DNA of 7,040 nt from Chloroflexota bacterium (GCA_021789355.1 JAJYJR010000306.1:1-7040); one strand, 5' to 3'; positions 1 through 6,009 are shown, counted from the stretch's first letter. The notes: generated by a model from the sequence alone, not told the origin. Made by a program: numbers and translations.

Positions 1-1340
1 TCCAGTGCGGCATCGTCGACGTCCCGCGGGACTACGCCAACCCCGCGGGCCCCACGGTGCGCCTCTCCCTGGTCCGCCTCCTGGCCACCGATCCGGCGCA
101 TCGCATCGGCTCGCTGGTGGTGAACCCGGGCGGGCCCGGCGAGAGCGGCATCGACTTCGTGCGGCAGGACGCCACCGCCATCTTCCCGCCCGAGGTCCTC
201 GCCCGCTTCGACATCGTCGGCTTCGACCCGCGCGGCGTGGGCGCCAGCACCCCCATCCGCTGCGTCGACAACCTGGACCACTTCATCCCGGAGGACTCGA
301 CCGCGGACACCCCGGCCGAGCTGGCCAACCTGCTCGACGGGGCGAAGGCGTTCGCCCAGCAGTGCGGGCAGCGCAACGCGGGCCTCCTGCCGTATCTCTC
401 GACCGAGGACGTCGCCCGCGACCTCGACCAGGTCCGTGCCGCCCTGGGTGACGCGACGCTGACGTACCTGGGGTTCTCCTACGGGACGCTGATCGGCGAG
501 GACTACGCGTCGCTCTTCCCGACTCACATCCGCGCGCTCGTCCTGGATGGCGTGGTGGACCCGAGCCTCGGCGAAGCCACGTTCCGCAAGGACCAGGCCG
601 TTGCGTTCGAGGGCGCGCTCGACCGGTTCCTGGCCGACTGTGCGGCCCGCCCCACCTGCGCCTTCTACTCCGGGGGCCGGCCGGGACCCGCCTTCGACAC
701 CCTGATGCGCCAGATCGACCGGCATCCGGTGGCCACGCCGCGGCTGACCAACCGCGAATCGGTCGGCCCAACGCAGGCGTGGGAGGCTGTCACCCAGTCG
801 CTCTACGCGCAGGCCGCCTGGCCCGTGCTGGCCGACGCGCTCGCACAGGCGCGGGCCGGCGACGGGAGCCTCATGCTCCTCCTCGGCGACCCACTCCGCG
901 GCCGCAACCCCGACGGCTCGTACTCCAACCTCGTGGACGCCTACTACGCCGTCACGTGCCTCGACTGGCCGGCGCCGCGCAACCCCGCCGCCTACAGCGC
1001 CCTGGCGACACGGTTCACCGCGATCGCCCCGCGCGTCGGGCGGCTGCTGGCGTTCAACGACGTCGACTGCGCCTACTGGCCCACGCCCCCGGAGCGGATC
1101 CCCGCCCCGGTCACGGCACCGGGCGCCCCGCCGATCGTGCTGGTGGGATCCACCGGCGATCCCGCCACGCCGTATGCCTGGGCACAGGCCGTCGCGCGGC
1201 AGCTCACCTCCGCGGTGCTGGTCACGCGCGTCGGCGAGGGACACACGGGGTACCTCGTGAGCGCCTGCGTGCGCGATGCGGTCGACGCCTACCTGCTCTA
1301 CCGCACCGTTCCGGAGGCGGGCCTGCGCTGTACCAGCTGA
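1..1340 (+). CDS. TAP-like alpha/beta hydrolase (tripeptidyl aminopeptidase family), 5' partial
   Basis: This is the C-terminal part of a serine hydrolase related to the actinobacterial tripeptidyl aminopeptidases and proline-iminopeptidase-like enzymes, which are usually exported and cleave N-terminal peptides or small esters. The frame is open from base 3, and the first visible residues (CGIVDVPRDYANP) already match the family's conserved N-terminal strand. The GTG at 57 is therefore internal; the true start and any signal peptide lie upstream of the window. Visible motifs, in order, are the oxyanion-hole loop NPGGPG (from 123), FDPRGVG (from 222), the nucleophile elbow GFSYGT with Ser at 477-479, GDPATPY with the likely catalytic Asp at 1158-1160, and GEGHTGY with the catalytic His at 1242-1244. 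The end carries the TAP-like C-terminal domain (DAYLLYRTVPEAGLRC). The triad is complete, so the gene looks functional. The family call is secure; the substrate is unknown. Confidence 0.9.
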   Translation, partial: QCGIVDVPRDYANPAGPTVRLSLVRLLATDPAHRIGSLVVNPGGPGESGIDFVRQDATAIFPPEVLARFDIVGFDPRGVGASTPIRCVDNLDHFIPEDSTADTPAELANLLDGAKAFAQQCGQRNAGLLPYLSTEDVARDLDQVRAALGDATLTYLGFSYGTLIGEDYASLFPTHIRALVLDGVVDPSLGEATFRKDQAVAFEGALDRFLADCAARPTCAFYSGGRPGPAFDTLMRQIDRHPVATPRLTNRESVGPTQAWEAVTQSLYAQAAWPVLADALAQARAGDGSLMLLLGDPLRGRNPDGSYSNLVDAYYAVTCLDWPAPRNPAAYSALATRFTAIAPRVGRLLAFNDVDCAYWPTPPERIPAPVTAPGAPPIVLVGSTGDPATPYAWAQAVARQLTSAVLVTRVGEGHTGYLVSACVRDAVDAYLLYRTVPEAGLRCTS

Positions 1341-2105
1341 GGGCCGGCCAGGCGCCACCGCGGCGCGACCGGTGTCCCCGTGAGACCATCCCTCCGGATC
1401 GGACCGCCGGATTGCTTCGCCGGGAGGCATGGATGACAATCGACGGCTGGGGCACTCGGGGCTGTTGGTGTCCGAGGTGGGCCTCGGCGCCAACAACTTC
1501 GGCACGCGGCTCGACGAGGCGCGCGGGCGCGAGGTCCTTCACCAAGCGCTGGACCTGGGGTCACCTTCATCGACACCGCCGACATCTACGGCAAGGGCGC
1601 GTCCGAATCACTCCTCGGGAAGCTGCTCGGCCCGCGCCGCCAGCAGGTCGTGCTGGCGACCAAGGTGGGCATGGCCACGAGCGATTCGCCGTACGAGACT
1701 GGAGCCTCACGCCGCTGGATCGCCCACTCGGTCGAGGCCAGCCTGCGGCGGCTCGACACCGACTGGATCGACCTGTACCAGCTGCACCGGCCCGACCCCG
1801 CCACCCCCATCGACGAGACGCTGCAGGCGCTCGACGATCTCGTGCGGGCAGGCAAGGTCCGGTACGCCGGGTACAGCAACTTCGCGGCGTGGCAGCTGGT
1901 CGACGCGGACTGGACCGCGCGCACGGGACACCTGGCCCGGCCCATCTCCGCGCAGGACCACTACAACCTGCTGACCCGTGACATCGAGCGGGAGCTGCTG
2001 CCCGCCTGCCGCACGCACGGGGTGGGGCTCGTCCCCTACTACCCGCTCGAGTCGGGGATTCCAGGACCCCCATCGGGCAAGGCCGACGAGTACCCGATTC
2101 GTGCT

Positions 2106-2125
2106 CAGGTGCCTCGCTGCACCTG
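2106..2125. repeat. Perfect inverted repeat, 7-bp arms
   Basis: CAGGTGC (2106-2112) and GCACCTG (2119-2125) flank a 6-base loop, so the transcript could form a stable GC-rich hairpin. No U-tract follows, so it is not a classical intrinsic terminator. It lies about 50 bases after the point where the aldo/keto reductase similarity ends. Confidence 0.55.
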
Positions 2126-2152
2126 GCCCGAGTTTGGTGGACTTCGACCGAA

Positions 2153-2176
2153 ATGGTTGCCCGGATGGTTGCCCGG
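2153..2176. repeat. Tandem 12-bp direct repeat
   Basis: ATGGTTGCCCGG occurs twice in immediate succession (2153-2164 and 2165-2176) with no mismatch. It sits in the non-coding stretch between the broken reductase and the NERD gene. The second copy supplies the left arm of the neighbouring hairpin. Function unknown; slippage or a recombination scar are both possible. Confidence 0.6.
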
Positions 2177-2214
2177 TCTACTCGCCCCTCCCTGCCCTGG
2201 AAGGGGCTCCGGGC
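2171..2214. repeat. Two-part hairpin
   Basis: Nested inverted repeats could fold together. The outer arms are GCCCGG (2171-2176) and CCGGGC (2209-2214); the inner arms are GCCCCT (2184-2189) and AGGGGC (2202-2207). One side has a 7-base bulge, the other a single base, and the loop is 12 bases. No T-run follows. It might end transcription from the reductase side or be a leftover structured element. Confidence 0.4.
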
Positions 2215-2318
2215 ATCTTCCCACGGGGCGCGCGGATTGTCTCGCCGGCCATCTCGTAGTGGGCTGTCCTACCCGACCGCTGCACGGCGGACAGCGGGTC
2301 GGCCAGCATTCAGCCGAG

Positions 2319-2324
2319 TAGGCT
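2319..2324 (+). promoter_or_regulatory. Possible -10 box for a leaderless NERD transcript
   Basis: TAGGCT fits the TANNNT pattern of extended-GC bacterial -10 boxes and ends seven bases before GTG 2332. That spacing would put the transcription start on the start codon. No Shine-Dalgarno sequence precedes the GTG, which also fits a leaderless mRNA. No convincing -35 box is visible, so this is only a candidate. Confidence 0.3.
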
Positions 2325-2331
2325 TCCCGTC

Positions 2332-3069
2332 GTGCATGACAGGAACGCCGGGGCATCCGCCCAGGCCGAGTACGAGCGGCGGGCTGCCCGCCACGCCGCG
2401 GACGTCCGCCAGCGGCGACCGCGGATCCTCGCCCTCGGCGCAGCGGTCGCGATCGTCGGCCTGGTGGCCTTGGCCCTGAACCCGCAGTGGGGCGCGGGCG
2501 TCGTCCTTGTCGACCTCGTGCTCGTCGGCTCGGCGCTGCTCACGACCCCGAACTCGATCACGTCCTGGCAGACGGGCGCTGCGGGTGAGGTCCGCACGGG
2601 ACGCCGCCTCGAGCCGCTCGAGGCGGAGGGCTTCCGGATTCTCCACGACCGCAAGATCCCGGGCTCGCGGGCCAACATCGACCACGTCGTGATCGGACCG
2701 CCCGGCGTCTTCGTCGTGGAGACCAAGTCCTACAAGGGCTCGCTCCAGATCCGGGATGGCGAGATCTTCGTGGCCGGCCGCCGCAACAACGGCTGGATCG
2801 ACGAGGTCAGGCGCGAGACTGCGGCTGTGGAGACCTCGCTCGCCGATGAGATCGCCGCTCACGGCTGGGCGCTCACCCCGGTCATCTGCATCCACCGGGC
2901 CGACCTGCCGTGGTTCCGCTCTGAGGTCCAGGGCGCGCGGGTCGTGTCGGGCAAGGACCTCGTCTCGCGGCTCCGGAAGGCCGAACTCGTCCTGACGCCG
3001 GCCGACGTCGAGCGCCTCGCGGCTCTGGCCGACGCTCGCCTTCGTTACGCGTTGGCACGCGAGGGCTGA
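2332..3069 (+). CDS. Membrane-anchored NERD domain protein
   Basis: A 245-residue protein of the nuclease-related domain (NERD) type. Residues 1-30 are charged and presumably cytoplasmic. Two hydrophobic stretches at about 31-49 and 54-71 look like a membrane hairpin. The NERD domain runs from about 78 to 190: GAAGE (Glu86), then RANIDHVVIGPPGVFVVETK with Asp117, Glu130 and Lys132. These form the D...ExK pattern shared with restriction-endonuclease-like folds, so the nuclease core residues seem present. The C-terminus (about 205-240) is helical and charged. NERD proteins are widespread and mostly uncharacterised; a role in DNA processing is known only by fold analogy. GTG 2332 is the first start in frame after the upstream stop, with no obvious ribosome binding site. 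The gene stands alone, 190 bases before the toxin-antitoxin operon and on the same strand. Whether it belongs to that system is open. Confidence 0.85.
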   Translation: MHDRNAGASAQAEYERRAARHAADVRQRRPRILALGAAVAIVGLVALALNPQWGAGVVLVDLVLVGSALLTTPNSITSWQTGAAGEVRTGRRLEPLEAEGFRILHDRKIPGSRANIDHVVIGPPGVFVVETKSYKGSLQIRDGEIFVAGRRNNGWIDEVRRETAAVETSLADEIAAHGWALTPVICIHRADLPWFRSEVQGARVVSGKDLVSRLRKAELVLTPADVERLAALADARLRYALAREG

Positions 3070-3146
3070 CAACAGTGGACGTGACGCAACGAGCGCCACA
3101 GCGATGACCTACGCGAACAGGTCCATCGTCCGGTAGTGACATGGAT

Positions 3147-3166
3147 CGGTCTGTCGACGCAGACCG
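3147..3166. repeat. Perfect inverted repeat upstream of the operon promoter
   Basis: CGGTCTG (3147-3153) and CAGACCG (3160-3166) flank TCGACG; a T-G wobble could extend the stem outward. It lies 16 bases upstream of the -35 box and 77 bases after the NERD stop. It could be a transcription terminator for the NERD gene (no T-run is seen) or an upstream regulator-binding site. Confidence 0.5.
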
Positions 3167-3182
3167 GCGAACTCGAGTGGTC

Positions 3183-3211
3183 TTGACATTTGTATATCCC
3201 ATCGCTATACT
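3183..3211 (+). promoter_or_regulatory. Near-consensus sigma-70 promoter for the toxin-antitoxin operon
   Basis: TTGACA (3183-3188) and TATACT (3206-3211) are separated by exactly 17 bases, a full -35 match and a five-of-six -10 match. It lies in the most AT-rich part of the window (40 of 80 bases G+C in 3181-3260). Transcription would start near 3218 and leave a leader of about 40 bases before ATG 3260. It is well placed to drive the three overlapping genes at 3260-5753. Confidence 0.8.
3192..3210. promoter_or_regulatory. Candidate operator GTATA-N9-TATAC overlapping the -10 box
   Basis: GTATA (3192-3196) and TATAC (3206-3210) form a perfect 5-bp dyad that fills the promoter spacer and the -10 element. 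Ribbon-helix-helix antitoxins usually repress their own promoter by binding short dyads of this kind, and the second gene of the operon has two such segments. The dyad is seen directly; its use as the autoregulatory site is inference. Confidence 0.45.
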
Positions 3212-3259
3212 TCGCTCGTCCAGTGGCCAGTCTCGATTGGTGAGGGCCGTTATAGGCGT

Positions 3260-3538
3260 ATGCCCGACCGGTGGTTACCGGAGCTCGAGTGGGATGAGAA
3301 CAACGAAGACAAGCTCCTCGAACGGCACAACGTCACGGCAGCAGAAGCGGAGGAGTGTTTCGCGAATCCGAACAGCCGGCGACGAACAGGAGACGACCTT
3401 CTTCTGCTCGGTGTCACCGATGGAGGTCGGATGCTTCTTCTCGTCTACGAACAGAAGAGCAGCGGGACTGTCCGCGTCTACTCGGCCCGCGAGATGACTG
3501 ACGGAGAGAGACGGACTTATCGCCGGGTGGCCAAGTGA
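3260..3538 (+). CDS. BrnT-like toxin
   Basis: A 92-residue protein that matches the BrnT family of type II toxins, small RelE-fold ribonucleases that block translation and are held by a BrnA antitoxin. Visible signatures are the N-terminal LEWDENNEDK (9-18), RHNVTAAEAEECF (22-34, the counterpart of the usual KHGVSFEEA.VF), a central GVTDGGRMLLLVYE (51-64), VRVYSARE (71-78, the usual RIISAR) and ER..Y (83-87). Length is normal for the family. ATG 3260 was chosen because the homology starts right after it; a GAGGG at 3242-3246 lies 13 bases upstream, a rather long spacing. It is the first gene after a strong promoter, and its stop overlaps the antitoxin start (TGATG). The toxin-first order is the usual brnTA order. 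Catalytic activity cannot be judged from sequence; the family call is fairly secure. Confidence 0.82.
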   Translation: MPDRWLPELEWDENNEDKLLERHNVTAAEAEECFANPNSRRRTGDDLLLLGVTDGGRMLLLVYEQKSSGTVRVYSAREMTDGERRTYRRVAK

Positions 3539-4503
3539 TGCACGACGAGTACCGAGATTCCCTTCTTGATACCGACTGGGCGGACGTGTGGGAGTCCTTG
3601 CCAGACGCGCCTTCTCTCGTCCCACGAACCAAGACCAGCCAAGTGACGCTACGCGTCCCCTCAAGACTGCTCGCACGGCTGAAGACGGTCGCCGCTGCGA
3701 AGTCACTGCCGTACCACTCGCTGGCGCGAGCCTGGATCGCCGAAAGCCTCAGGTCTGCCTCGCTGCCGATGCCCCACCCGGGAGGCGAAGAGCCACAGTC
3801 GGTGCAGCTCAACCTCAAGCTCGACCAGGACCTCCTTGACACCCTCAAGCGCAAGGCCGGCGAGCTTCGGCGGCCATATCATGCCCTCGCTAGGGACTAC
3901 ATCGAAACGGCCGCGGAGCGGGAGGAGGCGGCTCTTGGGATCGTCCAGCGATCGCCCGCAGCCACGCCTGCCATGAGCGACCTGTTGGTTCTCTTGCTGC
4001 ACGCTTCAGGGAGCGGTGGCCAAGAAGCGATCCGGGGTATGACTCGCTTGCAGAAGTTGCTGTTCGTCATTGAGCAGAAGTTGAGCTCCGGATCGCACTT
4101 CTACGCCTACAACTACGGGCCTTTCGATGAGGCCGTCCACGACGCCGCGAACGCCCTTCGCCTGGCTGGCTTTCTACGAGGATCACCGGCCGTGAAGTCG
4201 GCGCCACCTTCGTTTGCAGACATGATCGCGACGGCGGAGCGGCGTTCCGGGCCGCGTGATCCCGGTGGACCTGAACTCTTCGCGCTGAGCGACCGCGGGC
4301 ACGAGGCGGCCGAGCGCCTCCGCCGATCTAGCCGCGCGTACGAGACGCTGTTTGCGAGGATCGCCGAGATCCGGCGGGAGTGGGACACGCCCCAACTCGA
4401 GGAGCTGGTCGATCGCGTGTACGCCACCTGGCCCGCCTATGCCGAGAAGTCGCTGATCCGTGAAGAGGTTGTCGAGCGCGCGGGGAGGCGCGGCCGGTCA
4501 TGA
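3538..4503 (+). CDS. Double ribbon-helix-helix antitoxin fused to a YwgA/SocA-like domain
   Basis: A 321-residue protein in the antitoxin position behind the BrnT-like toxin. After an acidic, Trp-containing start (LDTDWADVWESLPDAP) come two CopG/BrnA-like segments: residues about 34-72 (SQVTLRVPSRLL, LPYHSLARAWI) and 87-125 (SVQLNLKLDQDLL, RPYHALARDYI). These look like an internal duplication, so one chain could supply a whole ribbon-helix-helix pair for DNA binding. Residues about 146-311 resemble YwgA and the SocA/DUF4065 (Panacea) antitoxin-domain group: MTRLQKLLFVIEQ (168-180), YNYGPFDEAVHDAANAL (191-207), FALSDRGHEAAERL (248-261) and the late YATWPAYAEKSLI (295-307). Ordinary BrnA is only about 80-100 residues. 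ATG 3538 is preferred over GTG 3535; GGTGG at 3526-3530 may be its ribosome binding site. Its own stop overlaps the next start (ATGA). The Panacea-type link is by motif only. Confidence 0.7.
   Translation: MHDEYRDSLLDTDWADVWESLPDAPSLVPRTKTSQVTLRVPSRLLARLKTVAAAKSLPYHSLARAWIAESLRSASLPMPHPGGEEPQSVQLNLKLDQDLLDTLKRKAGELRRPYHALARDYIETAAEREEAALGIVQRSPAATPAMSDLLVLLLHASGSGGQEAIRGMTRLQKLLFVIEQKLSSGSHFYAYNYGPFDEAVHDAANALRLAGFLRGSPAVKSAPPSFADMIATAERRSGPRDPGGPELFALSDRGHEAAERLRRSSRAYETLFARIAEIRREWDTPQLEELVDRVYATWPAYAEKSLIREEVVERAGRRGRS
4484..4488 (+). promoter_or_regulatory. Ribosome binding site for the third operon gene
   Basis: GGAGG lies 11 bases before ATG 4500, inside the end of the antitoxin gene. 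It supports the ATGA overlap start and means the third gene may be translated both by re-initiation and on its own. Confidence 0.5.
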
Positions 4504-5753
4504 CGGAGCGTCCGTCGCTTCACCACATCGTTCGGATACGAACATCCGACGATCTCAGCTTCGTGAACCCCGCCCTAATGGACGAGGTCATGGTCAACGC
4601 GAACCTGCTCGAGCACTGTCCTGACAGCACCGCAAGTGCCCTTCGTCTGACCACGCTCCCCTACAGCATCGACCCAGTACTTACACGATTTCAGGTGCCT
4701 GCGTGGTGGCGGAACGAAAAGGGCGAGACGAAGCGGAACTACGCGCGCCTCGGCGCCGCGTACGTGCAGGGCACCTCAGTTCAGATTGCATCCGGGCCGC
4801 TGCTTGAAACGGTGCCAACCGACGACGAATGGCGCGTCATTGCCACCAACGTGATCGCATATCAGCGAGACCGCCTCGTCCAGATCCACCCGCAGCTGGA
4901 ACTCTTCCGTGGCGAGCTCCGGCCCGTCCGGCTGCTCGCGCCAGCTCTCGTTGCCTTCACTCCCGCCGAGGACCGCGTCAACCGCCTTCTCGCCGAGGCA
5001 GCCGCCGAGTCCGCCGGAATCCACGTCGGTCTGCCCGTCATCGTGCCGCCCGACCGCCTTCGCGATCCGGCCCAACTTGAGCAACTGCTGCAGTCGGTGC
5101 CTATCGAGGGCATCGGTTCGTATCTCTTGTGGACGCCGCAGGTCTCAGAGAACGGGCTCATCGAGGACCCAACCCTCCTTCCTGCCCTGTTGAGGCTCGT
5201 CTCGTCCTTGGCGAACCGCGGAGTACCCGTCGGGCACCTTCATGCCGGGTACCTGACGTTCGCGCTGCATGACGTCGGGATCTCTGCCGCGGTCCACCAC
5301 TTGGGATGGGTCGACAGGGGTGAACCGGCGCACCAGACGGGAGGCGGACCGCGGTCATGTCAGACGTACGTGCCCGGGATTCGGCGAACCGTCCGTTTCG
5401 ATCGAGCGGAGAGCCTCGGCCGCGACCTCGAGGCGCGGGTCTTCACCGAGCGGTACTGCTGGTGCAACTTCTGCGCGGGCGCGTTCAATGCGGGACAGCA
5501 TCCGCTTGACCTGCTCCTTGAGAGCCAGACGGTCACCGACAAGCGCGGGCGGCAGCGCCTCACGCCAACCGGCCGTGCCACCGCACTCAACACGTTTCAC
5601 TATCTGCACGCCCGGAGGCAGGAGGTCGAGGCGTTCTCTCGCAAGTCCGCCGCCGACGTGGTCCGGGAGGACATCGACAGGGCGGCTGCGCTCGCCGGCC
5701 AGCCAGAGACCGGGCGCCTCAGGCGCCTCGCGGTGGGGTTGCGATCTGCCTAG
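4500..5753 (+). CDS. Possible TGT/DpdA-like TIM-barrel protein with CxCxxC zinc motif
   Basis: A 417-residue protein with no firm family match. Features point to a distant tRNA-guanine transglycosylase fold, the group that swaps guanine for a 7-deazaguanine in tRNA or, in DpdA, in DNA. The core (about 145-300) alternates hydrophobic strands and helices as in a TIM barrel. It includes IGSYLLWTPQV (205-215) and VGHLHAGYLTFAL (244-256), then VHHLGWVDRGE (265-275), GGGPRSCQTYVPGIRRTVRF (281-300) and a cysteine cluster CWCNFC (Cys320, 322, 325). NTFHYLHARR (364-373) follows and offers His367 or His370 as a fourth ligand, about 42 residues on; TGTs carry CxCxxC and a later His. LPYSIDPVLTRFQ (53-65) may correspond to the TGT DSGxFQ region, with Asp58 as a tentative acid residue. 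Catalytic residues are not firmly assigned. No signal peptide or membrane segment is seen. The start overlaps the antitoxin stop, which suggests joint function. Confidence 0.5.
   Translation: MTERPSLHHIVRIRTSDDLSFVNPALMDEVMVNANLLEHCPDSTASALRLTTLPYSIDPVLTRFQVPAWWRNEKGETKRNYARLGAAYVQGTSVQIASGPLLETVPTDDEWRVIATNVIAYQRDRLVQIHPQLELFRGELRPVRLLAPALVAFTPAEDRVNRLLAEAAAESAGIHVGLPVIVPPDRLRDPAQLEQLLQSVPIEGIGSYLLWTPQVSENGLIEDPTLLPALLRLVSSLANRGVPVGHLHAGYLTFALHDVGISAAVHHLGWVDRGEPAHQTGGGPRSCQTYVPGIRRTVRFDRAESLGRDLEARVFTERYCWCNFCAGAFNAGQHPLDLLLESQTVTDKRGRQRLTPTGRATALNTFHYLHARRQEVEAFSRKSAADVVREDIDRAAALAGQPETGRLRRLAVGLRSA
5713..5727. repeat. 15-bp near-palindrome at the end of the TGT-like gene
   Basis: GGCGCCT and AGGCGCC flank a single C. 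In RNA this can fold as a 6-bp all-GC stem with loop UCA, 26 bases before the stop codon. A second small hairpin, GACCG-CGG-CGGTC, follows at 5757-5769. Neither has a T-run. Together they may slow or end transcription of the operon. Confidence 0.45.
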
Positions 5754-6009
5754 CCTGACCGCGGCGGTCTGCGATGGGGTGACCTGGCGGCGAGGGTGTC
5801 ACGAGAGCCAGTACGCCTCCCCGCCCTCGGAACCGGGTCGTCGCAGGCGACGGAGATCTGTTCAGAACGTCGGTGGACGACGACGGCGGCGCGGGCGAAG
5901 AGACGTTGCCCGGCGGCACGAGGCTGACCAAGGGCGACCCGCGGCCGGCGATCACCGCGGCGATCGGCAGGAGCGGGCGAAGACGTGGCATGCCGTCCTG
6001 CACTGCCAT
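5719..6009 (-). CDS. Doubtful small ORF with a secretion-like N-terminus
   Basis: A 96-residue frame on the opposite strand, convergent with the TGT-like gene and overlapping its last 35 bases. It begins MAVQDGMPRLRPLLPIAAVI; from the second Met this reads as Arg-rich then hydrophobic, like a weak signal peptide, followed by a Pro/Ser-rich stretch (SSPAPPSSS). The first 45 codons favour G or C at third positions, while the second half looks random. It matches no family I know. It could be the decayed 5' end of a secreted-protein gene or a chance frame in GC-rich DNA. Confidence 0.15.
   Translation of the reverse strand: MAVQDGMPRLRPLLPIAAVIAGRGSPLVSLVPPGNVSSPAPPSSSTDVLNRSPSPATTRFRGRGGVLALVTPSPPGHPIADRRGQARQIATPPRGA
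5757..5769 (+). terminator. Weak hairpin just after the operon stop codon
   Basis: GACCG and CGGTC enclose CGG only four bases after the last gene's TAG. The position suits a terminator, but the stem is only 5 bp and no U-tract follows, so at best it is non-canonical. Confidence 0.25.

Larger units (their letters stand above)
1429..2321 (+). pseudogene. Aldo/keto reductase, frameshifted and C-terminally truncated
   Basis: Aldo/keto reductases reduce carbonyls with NADPH in a TIM barrel of about 320 residues. Reading starts at ATG 1429 (RRLGHSGLLVSEVGLG) and matches the family up to LHQALDLG. It then leaves frame at the GGGG run 1557-1560: one extra G would restore LDLGVTFIDTADIYG, which instead lies in the +2 register. 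The second frame carries the catalytic residues Asp and Tyr (IDTADIYG), Lys (LATKVG) and His (LYQLHRPD), then GYSNFAAWQL and LVPYYPLESG. Similarity ends at about 2057, just before the expected LTGKY segment. The frame stays open to TAG 2319-2321, but that tail does not look like a reductase. About a third of the fold, including the usual C-terminal NADPH-binding part, is missing. A sequencing error could explain the frameshift but not the lost C-terminus. A GGAGG at 1423-1427 sits only one base before the ATG, unusually close. The gene follows the hydrolase after 88 bases. Confidence 0.8.

Noticed and set aside
779..1981. 400-residue plus-strand open frame
   Set aside because: It overlaps the well-supported hydrolase and reductase in another register, is Arg/Pro/Ala-rich and has no family motif; typical of GC-rich shadow frames.
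2058..2331. tRNA gene serving as integration target
   Set aside because: No cloverleaf, no GGTTCGAATCC-type T-loop and no CCA-like end could be found.
2269..3099. 276-residue minus-strand open frame
   Set aside because: It lies antisense over the NERD gene, whose conserved motifs are clear; its composition is that of a reverse-strand shadow.
3141..3497. 118-residue plus-strand frame over the promoter and toxin gene
   Set aside because: It would start upstream of the strong promoter and overlaps the BrnT-like gene in another frame.
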